Shown: piece after piece, positions 11,001 to 23,599 of the stretch
Numbering within the stretch: the first letter of the stretch is position 1
Layout of the letters: the number at the start of each line of letters is the position of its first letter
Assembly (NCBI RefSeq): GCF_004027225.2
Contig: NC_044279.2
Coordinates: 29,552,705 to 29,616,704 of the forward strand
DNA: 64,000 bases
Origin: Strigops habroptila
Lineage: Eukaryota; Chordata; Aves; Psittaciformes; Psittacidae
Reading direction: 5' to 3'
Made by a program: the position numbers and the translations under genes
The notes under the pieces: model-generated
Told to the model about the DNA's origin: nothing
Seen by the model: only the letters and a program-made list of their open reading frames with translations
The model's database searches: none

Positions 11001-14000
11001 GGCTGAATAAGTTATTTCTATATGTGAAACCAATCGTTTGCTTCCATTCAGCTTGTAGGTGGTAATTTAAAGGACTTCTTGAAATTCAGTAATAACTATT
11101 TTATTGATGAAATAGAAGCTTTATTTGAAGTTCAGTGTTTTTCAGGATAAAGATTTTTTTTAAAAAAAAAATATTGTTAGAAAAATTAATATCTGTCAAA
11201 AAATGTTTTAGAAATTATGTATGGGGTTTTTTGCCAAGTTGTGATAAAAATTGTATCTCAAAAAAGGTTATTTTCTGCAGAATGGAAAACTGTGTAGTTC
11301 TGCAAAAAAAAATTTATTTTTCAGTTATATTTTATGGTTTTGATCAAAATACAGGAATTTGTGTGCTATTTATACCATTTTGCTGCTATGTAATGCTCTG
11401 CTTTTCTTAATCGCATTCTGGTAAACAGATTATTTACATGTCAGTTGAGAGATTTTTTGCATTGCAGTGAGGAGAACGTACATGAAATTTCAACAATAGG
11501 AAGAATCCTGCAGGTCATGAATTGTGCAAGAAGGTGTAAAATGATCCGTAGGAGATCATTCACATAAAGCTATGAAAAGGGTTTGCAGTGAATGTTGTGC
11601 AATCTAAAAACTTCTAAAGGGTTCATGAGCAAAATCCAGAGAAGAAAAATCAATCCCAAACTACTAACACAAGAAAAACGGTCCTAGTTTATGGTTCCCT
11701 GGAGGTTCAGTGTGTATTCTAGGGGAGACACATCCACTGCCACACACTCACTTCCCCCCACCTCTCCAGGACAATATGAAAACATTGCCCCTCGCCTGAG
11801 GAAAACCATCTAACTTCTGCTGTCTCCCCTAAAGTCCTGGACAGCTGTGGCTGAGAAGTAACCTGTTTCAGCCATTCCTATCTTCTTATATTCCTTAAAT
11901 GTCTGTTAAAAATCACCAAGGAAGTAAATTTCTAAAATTTCCCTTAGTTTGAAAATTTCAGTGCTTGTCACAGTATTAGAAAGCTTTTCATGACATCCAG
12001 TGATATCGTTTTACTGTTAATCAAAGAGATTATCCCTTTGTCCTTGCCCAAGTAGATATGGAAAACCTTTGATCATAATCTTGTTTATAACATATAACAA
12101 AACAAAAGGCAATTATCAAGTTGCCTAATAGTGTTCTATTTTTGAATTTAAAAATCTGTGTAAAACAAATCTCAGATCTTATCTTCTAAATATCTTTTTA
12201 CTGTCTTTGGTCTGTCTGCACCAGTGTCATTCCCCAAATTGGGTATATTACTGCAGATGAAGCTTTCCCAGTACTGAGAGGAATAATTTCTTGAGTTTTA
12301 GACATAATACTTCTCAGAGAGTCATTCTGAAACTGTATTATAGCCTTGGCTCGACTCTGATTAGCTTTGTCCTACAGAACCTTTGCCTGCCATGCAACTG
12401 CCTATGGCCCGTTTGTCTGGATACTGCATTGATGACTTACTTAGATTTTTTAATTCCTGCAAACAATACTTTGTACTTGTCTTGACTGAATTGCCTCCTG
12501 ATGATTTTTGCTATAGTTCCAATTTACGAAGATCATCCTGAATCTGATCCTCACCCCAATGATATTTTTGATTTCTCTTATTTTGGGGTGACTCACAGTT
12601 TTCATGCAGATACTCTTTATTCCTTTATCTGATAGTGTAAGCATGGAATAAAACATACTGAAACTTTTTTGGATTAACTTGCTTTTAGTAAAGAATTGAG
12701 AAAAAGCCCTACTTTTTTCAGGAATAGTTTCTTTTCGTTTGAACTGTATTTTCCTTATTTTATTATGACAATATCCTATATGACTTAGATGTAAAAAATA
12801 CAATAAATCATGTGCTTCTTGTACTGTTTCCCATTGTCCACCAGAGCAGCCATTCTAATAAAGAAAGAAATTATATAGTTATTGACATAACTATGCTGGG
12901 TGTTTGTTTCAAATCTTCTTATCTCCTAAGAGTTTACAAAACTGAAAAGAGACTGATATCTATAACTTCCTGGTTCTTCTTTCACCTGCCTTTTAAGAAT
13001 AAATACTGTTTGGCCTTCTTCAATACCCTAGGACTTTCCCCATGCTCAGTTTGTCTAAGACAATGACTAATAATTACAAGTCATTCACTAGTCCCTTGAG
13101 TACTTTAGGGAGAGTTTTATCTGAGCCTGTGGATTTGAATGCATCTGATCTATGTACGCTTTTAAAGCTATTTTTCTACACGTTCTGCCTATGACCATCT
13201 TAAAATTAATTTTCCTTGGAGTCTGGTCACAATTGATTTTTTTTTTTCTTTTGCTTTATGGGAAGAATGAAGTGAGACAACATGGACTACTTCAGCTTTC
13301 CCTGCACTATCCATTATGTTTACTTTTCCCTCAAACAAATAATAGCATTAAGTTGTCTTAGTCTTCCCCTTAGCTCTAATACAGATGTGGAACTAACCTT
13401 GTTGCTTTGTTTAGTCTTACAGTAGATTTAACCTATTTTCATTCCTGGCCTCCAATGTTTTCTTTGCCCACATTCTTACTGAAAAAGACAGTTTTTAATT
13501 CTTGAATTCACTATGTTCAGGCAATGGTTTCTGTTATGAAAATCTTTTCCTTCTTTTTGTCTCTTTATTCCCTCATGAATTCTTAGCTGAAGGAAGGGCA
13601 TCTCACTCAATACAAATAGATGTGGTTTTGAATATCTAGTATTTATTGTTTATTAAATCATTCTTTTCTAAATTTTACTTTTCATTCTTTTTCCTAGTGA
13701 CATGCTTTTTTTTTTTTTTTGCCAGTCGTCCACATATTCAAGTTGCAAACCACTGATGAGAACCTGTCTGTTACAGTCTTTCATGTATAATAAACCAATT
13801 GCATACTATATTGTAATAAATTGCTTAAAGAAGTGACAACTTAATTATCTAGACTGAGCAATGGGCTAGAATTGAAATGCCTCATACCTGTGGATAATGA
13901 CACAGTTAATGTGATCAGAATAGTGTCTGGAAGACAGCAGTTTGGGTTTTGACAACAAAATTAATCACCCAAAGATAACTGCCTGAAAATGCAAACAAAT

Positions 14001-14522
14001 GTTGAGATACCATTAAGAATGCAGGAACATGACCACAGCCAGAATAGTAATATAGTTGTAGCATAGCAGATTTAATATAAAATAAAAAACAAGGGAAGTG
14101 ATAAATGATATTTTAATATACATTTGGTAGGCTCAGCTTCCTCTAGCTTTTTATATTATGGTCTTTTACATCATGTCTGAGTTTCTTGGAAATATGTTTT
14201 CTTATACTGAATCTACTAAAATTTCCATAAAATGAACCATCATGAGTGACAAATCACTGCATGCATAATATATAGAAGACAAAATAGTTTACCTCTATCT
14301 ACATCAACATTGTTCCAAGGAAGGGACAGAAGGAATGATATCAATCTCTCTATAATTAGTGATGAAGGAATCCCCAAATTCTGTCAAGAATCCTCAGCTT
14401 CAAGCTGCTATCTGCTAACATTTAAAATTGAGTATGAGATTTGACATGTATCTATAAACCTTCTTTCTACAACTATAAGAAAACTAATTTCTTGGGTCAG
14501 ACTATGGCTGAAATAATGGTAC
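8098..14522. other. AT-rich unique DNA, no gene seen
   Basis: 6.4 kb without a recognisable gene or dispersed repeat. It contains A/T runs (8922-8935, 9152-9190, about 13707-13722). The longest open frames are under 120 codons, AT-driven and without motifs. Confidence 0.55.
9152..9190. repeat. A-rich low-complexity tract
   Basis: A run of AAAT/AAAAT units ending in about 17 uninterrupted A residues. No retroposed sequence is recognised next to it. Confidence 0.85.
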
Positions 14523-15028
14523 AATCATAGAATCAACTAGGTTGGAAAAGACCTTTAGGATCATCAAATCCAACATTTATCCCAGGACTGTCAAGTCCGC
14601 CGTTAAACCATGTCACTAGGGGCCTCATCTGCATGGTTTTTGAGCACTTCCAGGGACGGTGATTCCACCAGTGCCCTGGACAGCCTGTTCCAATGCCTGA
14701 TCACCCTTTTGGTGAAGAAATTTTTCCTAATATCCAGTCTAAACCTCCCCTGGCACAGCTTGACGCCGTTTCCTCTTGTCTTGATGCATGTTACTTGGGA
14801 AAAGAGACCAGTCACCTTCTCTCTTCATCCTCCTTTCAGGTAATTGTAGAGAGCGATAAAGTCTCCCCTGAGCCTTCTCCACACTAAACAACCCCAGTTC
14901 CCTCAGCCTTCCTCCCAGGACTTTTGTTCTAGGCTCTTCACCAGCTTTGTTGCCCTTTGCCAACCCACTCCAGCAACTCAGGATCTCTCTTGTAGTGAGG
15001 GGCCTGGAATTGAACACAGACCAGACTT
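14523..15028 (-). mobile_element. CR1 LINE, CR1-Y-like 3' fragment
   Basis: The plus strand opens with ATCATAGAATC, the reversed octamer end, then GGTTGGAAAAGACCTTTAGGA. The interior (ATCCAGTCTAAACCTCCCCTGG, CAGGTAATTGTAGAGAGCGA) matches my recollection of the CR1-Y/J type rather than the young copies here. On the minus strand it holds a decayed ORF2 C-terminus with several frame breaks. It ends near 15028 (GAACACAGACCAGACT). Confidence 0.9.
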
Positions 15029-15621
15029 ATATTAATGTCAAATTGTACTTAGTTAACTCTTTCATTAGTGGACATATGGCTGAATCTGTACCTGAGATAC
15101 CTGATCATTGCAGAAGTAATAATTTCACAATAACACTTTATACAGCTTATACATTGTAATGTGAAAATGTAAAGAACTATTCTTTTAAAAGAGTAAAGAA
15201 TCATTTTCTGAAATACTTAATGTGCTTGTGAAATTTAACATACGGAAAAGTTTATATTGTTCAAATCATTAACCATGATGAATTAGTTGAAAGTAAAATA
15301 GAGTTTTCATGTTTTCCCACATAAAATCTAATTCTGTGCGTCCTCTGTAGAGGCGGTTCTAATTCAAAGCAATAAAAATTTTGCTCAATAAGTTTAGAAA
15401 TTAGTCCTTTAATTATGAATAGAACTAAAATATATATCAGGGAAATTCTCATAGTTTGCTGCTTCAATTCTTAAAAAAAAAATCCTGAGGCAGAAGCCTG
15501 CCTTCTAATAAACAGTAAGGTTGGCCAGTAAATATCTCATAGATCCTGCTGCTGGTTAAAATGAAGAAAAATAATTCCTTTGTGAATTCTGGGGTGAATT
15601 CTGGGAGTATCTGATGTTAGT
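15029..15621. other. AT-rich spacer, no gene seen
   Basis: Unique-looking AT-rich sequence between two CR1 copies. Nothing recognised. Confidence 0.55.
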
Positions 15622-16149
15622 GCAGACTTTGGACTCTTCAGGAACCTGCTCAGTAAGGTTCCATGGGATAAAGCCCTAGAGGAAAGGGAGGCCCAAGAAT
15701 CCTGACTAATATTCAATGATCACCTGCTCTAAGCTCAGGAGTGTTGTGTTCCCACAAGGAACCTTCCCAGAAGGAAATGGGGTAAGATGGCCAGGAGGCC
15801 TCCATGGATGAATAAGGAACTGCTGAGAAAATTCAGAAGGAAAAAAGAAGCTTATAGAAACTCATCCAGGAAGTGATGATGGGACGAATACAGGGACATT
15901 ATCCAGGAAGCTAGAGATCAGGTCAGGAAAGCTAAGGCCCAGTTAGAATTGAGTCTGCCTAGGGATGTCAAGAATAACAGGAAGGGCTTCTGTAGGTATG
16001 TCAGAAACAAAAGACAGACTAGGGGTAATGCAAACTCTCTCTGGAGAGAAACATGAGAACTGGCTACGCTGAATTTGGAGAAGGTTGAGGTTCTTAATGA
16101 CTTCTTTGCCTCAGTCTTCACTAGCAAATGCTCCGTCCACACTCCTTAA
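15622..16149 (+). pseudogene. CR1 ORF2 linker region, decayed
   Basis: This encodes the stretch between endonuclease and reverse transcriptase. In the frame that continues into the reverse transcriptase, stops appear at 15703-15705 (TGG to TGA), 15874-15879 (two TGA in a row), 16054-16056 (TGA) and 16147-16149 (TAA where the other copy has CAA). Five stops in about 175 codons contrast with none in the next 517. The Gln codon that is TAG in the 55.4-kb copy is CAG here (15940-15942). Confidence 0.85.
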
Positions 16150-17702
16150 TTCTTGGAACACAAATGTAGGTGCTGTGAGAATGAAGACCTTGGGCCCACT
16201 GTAGAAGAGGATCAGGTTCAAGATCATCTTAAGAACCTCAATGTGCACAAGCCCATGGGACCTGATGAAATCCATCCACAGGTCCTGAAGGAGCTGGCAA
16301 ATAAAGTTGCTAAGCCACTGTCCATCATATTCGAAAAATCGTGGCAGTCAGGTGAAGTTCCCGATGACTGGAAGAAGGGTAATATAACCCCCATTTTCAA
16401 GAAGGGGAAGGTGGAAGATGCGGGGAACTACAGACCAGTCAGCCTCACCTCTGTGCCTGGCAAAATCTTGGAACAGTTTCTCCTGGAAAACATGCTAAGG
16501 CACATGAAAAACAACGAGGTGGTTGGTGACAGCCAACATGGCTTCACTAAGGGGAAATCCTGCCTGACCAATTTGGTGGCCTTCTATGATGGAGCCACGG
16601 AACTGATGGACAGCGGCAGAGCAGTTGATGTCATCTACCTGGACTTGTGCAAAGCATTCGACACTGTCCCACATGACATCCTTGTCTCTAAATTGGAGAG
16701 ACATCAATTTGATAGATGGACCACTCGGTGGATAAAAAACTGGCTCGATGGCCGCACGCAAAGAGTTGTGGTAAATGGCTCGATGTCCAGTTGGAAACCT
16801 GTAACGAGTGGTGTCCCTCAGGGATCGGTGTTGGGACCGGTCCTGTTCAACATCTTTGTCAGCGACATGGACAGTGGGATTGAGTGCGCCCTCAGCAAGT
16901 TTGCCGACGACACCAAGCTGTGTGGTTCGGTTGATACGCTGGAGGGAAGGGATGCCATCCAGAGGGACCTTGACACGCTTGTGAGGTGGGCCGATGCCAA
17001 CCTTATGAAGTTTAACCAAGGCAAGTGCAAGGTCCTACACCTGGGTCGGGGCAACCCCAGGCACTGCTACAGGTTGGGCAGAGAAGAGATTCAGAGCAGC
17101 CCTGCAGAAAAGGACTTGGGGGTGTTGGTTGAGGAGAAGCTTAACATGAGCCGGCAGTGTGCGCTTGCAGCCCAGAAAGCCAACCGTATCCTGGGCTGCA
17201 TCAAAAGAAGCGTGACCAGCAGGTCGAAGGAGGTGATCCTGCCCCTCTACTCTGCCCTTGTGAGACCTCACTTGGAGTACTGCTTACAGTTCTGGTGTCC
17301 TCAACATAAAAAGGACATGGAGCTGTTGGAGCAAGTCCAGAGGAGGGCCACGAGGATGATAAGAGGGCTGGAGCACCTCCCATATGAAGACAGGCTGAGA
17401 AAGTTGGGGCTGTTCAGCCTGGAGAAGAGAAGGCTGCGTGGTGACCTCATAGCAGCCTTCCAGTATCTGAAGGGGGTCTACAAGGATGCTGGGGAGGGAC
17501 TCTTCCTTAGGGACTGTAGTGGTAGGACAAGGGGTAATGGGTTCAAACTTAAACAGAGGAAGTTTAGATTAGATATAAGGAAGAAGTTCTTTACAGTGAG
17601 GGTGGTGAAGCACTGGAATGGGTTGCCCAGGGAGGTTGTGGATGCTCCATCCCTGGCGGTGTTCAAGGCCAGGTTGGACAGAGCCTTGAGCCACATGGTT
17701 TA
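16150..17702 (+). pseudogene. CR1 ORF2 reverse transcriptase, long open remnant
   Basis: About 517 open codons cover the reverse transcriptase and C-terminal domain of CR1 ORF2, the enzyme that copies CR1 RNA at a nicked target. Counting from codon 16153, the palm motifs are in order: [42 protein letters not shown] (first catalytic Asp), [17 protein letters not shown] and FADDTKL, with the catalytic Asp pair at about residues 252-253 (16906-16911). The C-terminal part includes [19 protein letters not shown] and ends at the native TAG after SHMV. There is no in-frame ATG near the 5' end; the frame opens after the TAA at 16147. All visible catalytic residues are retained, but the endonuclease is missing by 5' truncation, so the copy cannot act alone. 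Confidence 0.93.
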
Positions 17703-17713
17703 GGGCAAGGTGT

Positions 17714-17730
17714 CCCTGCCCATGGCAGGG
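17714..17730 (+). other. CR1 3' UTR hairpin
   Basis: CCCTGCC, loop CAT, GGCAGGG: a perfect 7-bp stem 11 bases after the ORF2 stop, upstream of the octamers. The same stem with different loops occurs in the other young copies, which fits a structure bound by the reverse transcriptase at the RNA 3' end. The role is inferred. Confidence 0.7.
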
Positions 17731-17946
17731 GGGTTGGAACTAGATGATCTTAAGGTCCTTTCCAACCCTTACAATTCTATGATTCTATGATTCTATGATT
17801 TATTTCCTTCTTCTTGTGTCTGTGCCTGTAAAAGACAATTCTGTACAAAAGGTAAAGTCAGAGAAGAGTTAGAACACCCTCTTCCCCACTAGCTGACCTT
17901 CACTTCCCTCTTTTTCACTTTCAGATTTTGACTAGAAATACGCAAC

Positions 17947-18470
17947 TGTTGCGCTTCAACCCCAGCCAGCAATTAAGTACCATGCAGCTGGTTGCTGACT
18001 CCATCCACTCCCTTCTACCCACAGTGGGATGGGGAGGAGAATCAGAAAAAGTTAAAACCCATGGTTTAATATAAGAACAGTTTAATAATTGAAATAAAGT
18101 AAAATTATAATACTAGTGACAATAGCAACAACAATAATAATAGGGAAAAAGAGAGGAATAAAACTCCAGAAACACAAGTGAGCAGTGACTGGTAGCTCCC
18201 AGCCAACTTCCCGCAGTTCACATACTGAGCATGCAATGGTATGGAATATCCTTTTGGCCAGTTCGGGTCAGCTGGCCTGGCTGTGCTCTCTCCTAACTTC
18301 TTCACTGGAAAAGCATGCGAAACTAAAAAGTCCTTGATCAGGGTGAGTGCTACTTAGCAACAACTGAAACATCATGTGTTATCAGCATTGTTCTCAGACT
18401 AAATCCAAAACACAGCACTGCACTAGCTACCAGGAAGAAAATTAACTCTATCCCAGCCAAAACCAGGACA
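17947..18470 (+). mobile_element. Solo LTR, ERVL type
   Basis: The element starts TGTTGCGCTTCAACCCCAGCC and ends AACTCTATCCCAGCCAAAACC + AGGACA without retroviral internal sequence, so it is a solo LTR. It shares ordered blocks with the 63.3-kb LTR: GGGATGGGGAGGAGAATC, CAATAATAATAG, ACTGAGCATGC, GGTATGGAATA, CTTAGCAACAACT, GTGTTATCAGC and CAGCACTGCACTAGCTAC. The TATA-like TTTATATACTGGGC of the 63.3-kb copy reads TTCACATACTGAGC here, so the promoter looks decayed. No clear target duplication was found. Confidence 0.88.
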
Positions 18471-19469
18471 ATAACATAACTGGCAACAACCATGAACACT
18501 GCCTTTCCTTTTTATTTCCCAGAGACATGCCTGATCAAGATATTGTCAATGAGCATATTACAGAACTAGTTCCTATAACAGACTTTATTACAAAATTATT
18601 TATGAGACATTCTACCCATAGGCTACATCTGATACAAAAGGCACAGTACTGCATTTAAAAAATAAAAAGAAAATACATATACAGAGCTCTTGGTAGCTCT
18701 GTCAAGAGCTATTTTTAGTAAATAATGCAATTTATTATAACTGTGAAACACTGTTGAATTGAAAATGGAATAATCTGAAAGAACTTCAGATTAACATATT
18801 TCAAATTTAGAATTAAATATTTTACATATATAGTCCATGACTAAATATAAGTGTTTGGTTTTCTAGACTATGATTTCTTGAATAACACAGGACATATGCC
18901 CTAATGCCAGAATTATTCCCTTTGGAGTCATTAGTTTAAAGACTATCTTCTGGAAGATATCAAGTCCTGATTTCAAATCTCAGAGACTGTGGGAAATACT
19001 GAAGGTGGTAGCAGAAGTATCTAAGTACTGTGGAATTCAGTGGGTAAAAGTCTTTACCTGTGTGAGTTGGAGGTAATTTAGTGACATTTGCTACACTAAG
19101 CCAGCAAGAACTGTGGGTGAGTCTTTTGCAATACAATATCAATTTAAAAAAGTCATGTTACTCCAACACTTTTTCTTTTCTTTTTTTTTTTTTTTGAGCA
19201 TGACCTACCAGTAATAGCGGCTGATAAAACCCAATTTTCATGTAGATAGACATGTTCTGTAAAATGGTAAAATAATTTTGACATTATTACGGAATAACAT
19301 TTTGAAAGATAGGAAAATGAGACAAAGGTAAACCTTTCATTTCTTAATTTAATGTGCTGGATGTACTAGCATGATTCTAAAGTCTAATTTTAAAACATGG
19401 AAGCATGTATCTATGACTTTTCCACTAAAGTAATTTGAGCCAACCCATTCAAAACCTTTCTCTCAGTTA
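18471..19469. other. AT-rich unique DNA, no gene seen
   Basis: Nothing recognised. A T-run lies at about 19181-19195. Confidence 0.55.
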
Positions 19470-19757
19470 TCATAAAATCATAGAATGGTTTGAGTTGGAA
19501 GGGACCTTAAAGATCATCTGCTTCCAACCTCCTGGCCATAGACAGGGACTAGATCAGGTTGATGTCGGTCCCATCCAGCCTGGCCTTGAACACTTCCAGG
19601 GATGGGGCAGCCACGCCTTCTCAGGGCAATCTCTTCCAGTGTCTCACCACCCTCACAGCAAAGAACTTCTTCCTAGTATCGAATCTAAATCTACACTTTT
19701 TTAGTTTCAAGCCTTGTCCTGTCACTACTACTACCTTGTAAAAAGTCCCTCTCCAGA
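19470..19757 (-). mobile_element. CR1 LINE 3' fragment, older subfamily
   Basis: The plus strand shows reversed octamers (CATAAAATCATAGAATGG), then GTTGGAAGGGACCTTAAAGA, then the complement of the ORF2 C-terminus with GAACACTTCCAGGGATGGGG and AAAAAGTCCCTCTCCAG. The reading frame is broken. It differs from the young copies in sequence and is more diverged. Confidence 0.92.
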
Positions 19758-22700
19758 TTATCTTTTTTGTTAACACACCAATTAATTGCATGAAAGAGTA
19801 GTCTAAATACAGATTGATACTGAAAAATAAGTCTTCTTATTGAAATCTGCCTGAACAAGATAAAACAAACTTAGAGTAGTTATGCAATTTGGAAGGAATA
19901 TTATAATAGGTTCATATAACATTAGAATGTTAAACTCAAAATCCACATCATGAAAGATCACAAGAAACACCCTAGTTCTTTTATGAAAATAAGCAACCAA
20001 AAAATAAAATTTCTATGACACTTTGGAAAGTCATAAACAACATCTGACTTATACTGACTATGAATATGATGAAGCTTGTTGTTAAATCTAACTTCTTACA
20101 AGGGAATTATTGCCATTACATATCACATAAAATGTTTAAAAAATTATGCTTGAAGTATAAATTTATGGCTGTAGCATTTGGTTTCAAAACTCTCAGGCTT
20201 ATTATTAAGAGCTAATTCTGATAGAAATACCTGGTAGTGATGTGAACATTAGTAGCTACTTGCAATTATACGCTACTACATTGATAAATTCAGAGCAGAA
20301 TTGGATCCAGACAGTGAATATGTCTTTTAGTTTAACAATAGAGCCACATGTCACAAGGAACTATGACTGAAGAAATATCAAAAGCTTATTTAAAATATCC
20401 CAACCTCCATGATTCCCATTTGCAAAGAAAAAGCTTTTGCGTCCTGGCTAAAACTATGTAGTTCATATATCCAGTAATTATTTCTGTCTACCATAGTTAT
20501 TTCTGCCAGCTGGGCAAATAATTTCCTGTGAATATTCACTTTTAAATTAATCCTTTCACTTGTACTCACTGCTTTATGTTCGCCTTTTTGTGAATATTCT
20601 AGCAAATGAGTTATTGGAAGGAAGATGTGCCAATGACAATAATTTCTATAGCAATGACAGAATATTTGAATAAAACGTGTAATGAATTCAGCACTTAAAT
20701 ATTTATACTTTCAATTCTGGGTTTCTTTGGTCCTGGAAATTCTTTGTGTTTCAGAGTATTCCTAGTGTCTCCCAACTGCTCCAGTTGTTTTGGTGTTCTA
20801 CTCGCTGATCTGAGAAGATTTATTCCTGTGGATTTCTAGCTATTGAAATTAGAACAGAATTGTGATTTTATTTTCAAAATACACTCACAATAAATATTTT
20901 TTAAAGTGCTACTCACCAAGAGTCTGCATAAAATAGTCTGAATAATTACTATATTTGAGAAATATGGTCATGAATAATTCATACAGAAGAAGGAAGATCA
21001 ATTAACCTATGTGTCTATTACAGATAATTAACCCCAGACTCAGAGTTTTCTGCCTGATTAGAAAAAATATCTAAGGCAGCATGACAGTAATTGTTGGTCA
21101 ATAAGAACCATTTAAGAAATTCACAGTAGGTGTGAACTGTGTGGCTGTATTGGCATATGTATTTATGGTGTTTATTTTTATTTCAACCCTTCTGAATGAA
21201 ATAATGTACCTTTTACCATTTTCTTAAGGTGTTTTGCTTTTTGAGCATATCTTTTTAGCATGAATTTTTTGTTTCTTTAGAGTAACACTCATAATATTAT
21301 ACTAAGAATTGTTAGGTTGAGTTTAAGAAAATGTTAATCACTTCTTAAGGTCACCTTTTTGAAAAATTACTTGTGTTGATTACAAGATTAAAGGAAAAAG
21401 AAAAGAAATGAAACAGGGAGTATGCAAATTAAATTTACATTAATTACATTTCTCTGCATGACAAGGACTAATGATATTATTTTAAAATGAGAGAGTTAGT
21501 TACTCCTGAACTAGTGCTTCACAGCTGACTTTGTCATGTTAATTTCATAATGAATCTTCATAATATTGTACTTAAAATATCAGCACATCTTTCACATTGG
21601 AGTGCAAAAAATAATTTACTATTGGTTTTCAGACACTATTACTTTTTTTGTATCCAAATACAATAGAAAACAAAACAGAAACCAGAAAGCCCTCAATTTT
21701 CCCAGAAAATGGAACAGAAGTCAATAGCTAAATCAAATCATGTAGTGATGCAATTTTATTTAGGTAAGGAACCTTTCATAAAGGAGTCACTTTGTGGATA
21801 AGAGTTTTTCAAATGTTGTATGTTGTCTCTCTTAGAGTCTTGCACATTTTTCTATCTATCTCGCACTCTCAATATGGATGTTTTCACAAACCCCTCCCTC
21901 AAGATAATGTAAAATTGTTATCTGATTTTTCTTTTCTTCTGATTTAAATAATGGCATAGCCAAAATTAAGAAAATAACCCATGACACCAGACTTATATAT
22001 AAAACCAAATTTTAAAATGCTAAAACACTAGTAAAAGAAGTCCCAGAACAGAAATTTACCAATCAGAAATAGACTTTTAATTTAAATTCAACCTTCATTA
22101 TTTGGGACTATTGTACAACTCTCCCTACTACAGAACAGCAAGCCCAGTTTCAAAATTTATGGACATAAGGGGTTTGTGTATCCCCTAAAAATGGAAGAGT
22201 GTTGTTTGAGTAGAATACCAGACTAAACTGCGTGCATTGGAAGCAAAAAAACCCCTTGTGGAAAGTAAACTTTGCAGGTCTTCCTCTTTTAAATGGAGAT
22301 GCTTACACATGGTGAGCTATCAGTGACTACATATAAGTTTTCACCTCACATTTTAATACAAACTCTGGTATTTACAGACTTTTGCAAAACAATTTTTAGT
22401 TTAACTTTTGGTGATATTACATAGGAAAGCACTGGTCAGTATTGGAAATCCAGTCCTATAATTCAGTCCTATAATTCAGGTGTGATAGTTCTTTAGAAAA
22501 TTAACCTTTAAAATATTTAGATAACACGAAAGGATCTATCACAAAAGTTTTAAAAAATAACATTCAGATAATTTTCCCCTTAATCAATACATAAGCATAT
22601 ATAAATGTATATATATTAACAGTTCAGGTGAGACAAAGCTTCCTATACACTTTACTTGTTAAATTGCTCTTTATACTACTTTTTTATCCCATTGAACATC

Positions 22701-23599
22701 ATATTCTGACTTTTGTGGAATGAATGAGATTGATGGACATGCTAAGTGCTATCAAATTGATGGATCTGGGCTATGGGCGTCCACAAAATCTCTCTGTTCT
22801 GATTAACTCAATCTTTAGAAATATTCTACCTTTAGAAATGTTTGTCAGTGACTGTGCCAGAAGAAAAAGAAAACGTATACAATTAAGATTTCATTATGAG
22901 ATAAGAGGGCTTCTCTTTTTGTTTCTCTAATTTACATCTAAGAGTTTTGCTTCAAGTTTTTGGGCTGAAGGAACATCTCTTTGCAGAGATCATGAAGTTA
23001 TCATATTTATGTTCCCTATTCATACATATGTCTTGTTGAAATAACATAAGAACTTGTCATAATAAAAGAAAGCTGTTCGCCGTAACAGATAAATGTAGGC
23101 TTAACACTTGAAGCTCCCTCCCGTGCAAGAACCAATATTACCTATGGAACTTTGAATGTAGGGAGGTCCTTATGTTTGAGACACTGCTGGCAGTAACACT
23201 CTTCTGACTCAAAGCAGTGCATCCTCCTGTAATCATGAGAAATATATGGGAAAGCAACACTAGCCAATTTTTACTTTGGAACTAATTTTAGCAGAAAAGT
23301 TAAGCAAGTTTCAAGGATGTAAAAATTCCTCAGTCATTTATGCTCACTCTAAAGCAGTCCAATTATCTATGAAAGAATTCACTTGACGCAACAGGAATGG
23401 AACTCTATATTCCCCATAACCTGACCAGTTTACATACTCATCAAATCACTGATACACTTTGAGTCTTCTACACTTGCTGTGTGGGAAAGGAGAACGTGAA
23501 AATTAGCACTGTAGGTACACGTGACAATTGTTGTCTAGAGAAGTATTAAATATTATATTCTAGTTCTGAGCAGGTTTGTTCTTTGAAAGCACTGTTTCT
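19758..23599. other. AT-rich unique DNA, no gene seen
   Basis: 3.8 kb with no recognisable gene or dispersed repeat. A 13-base direct duplication (CAGTCCTATAATT twice) lies at 22451-22476. Confidence 0.55.

Larger units (their letters stand above)
15622..17800 (+). mobile_element. CR1 LINE, 5'-truncated mosaic copy
   Basis: The copy begins within ORF2 after the endonuclease (GCAGACTTTGG) and runs to three octamers at 17774-17797. The first 500-600 bases match the 55.4-kb copy only loosely (about 41 of 60 positions at 16021-16080). From about 16260 onward the match is roughly 95-98% by eye. Reading is collinear in CR1 coordinates across the change. A solo LTR follows 146 bases downstream. Confidence 0.95.

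Noticed and set aside
16495..17271. Minus-strand frames of 78-174 codons opposite the reverse transcriptase
   Set aside because: Shadows of the CR1 ORF2 sequence, also present opposite the same region of the 55.4-kb copy.
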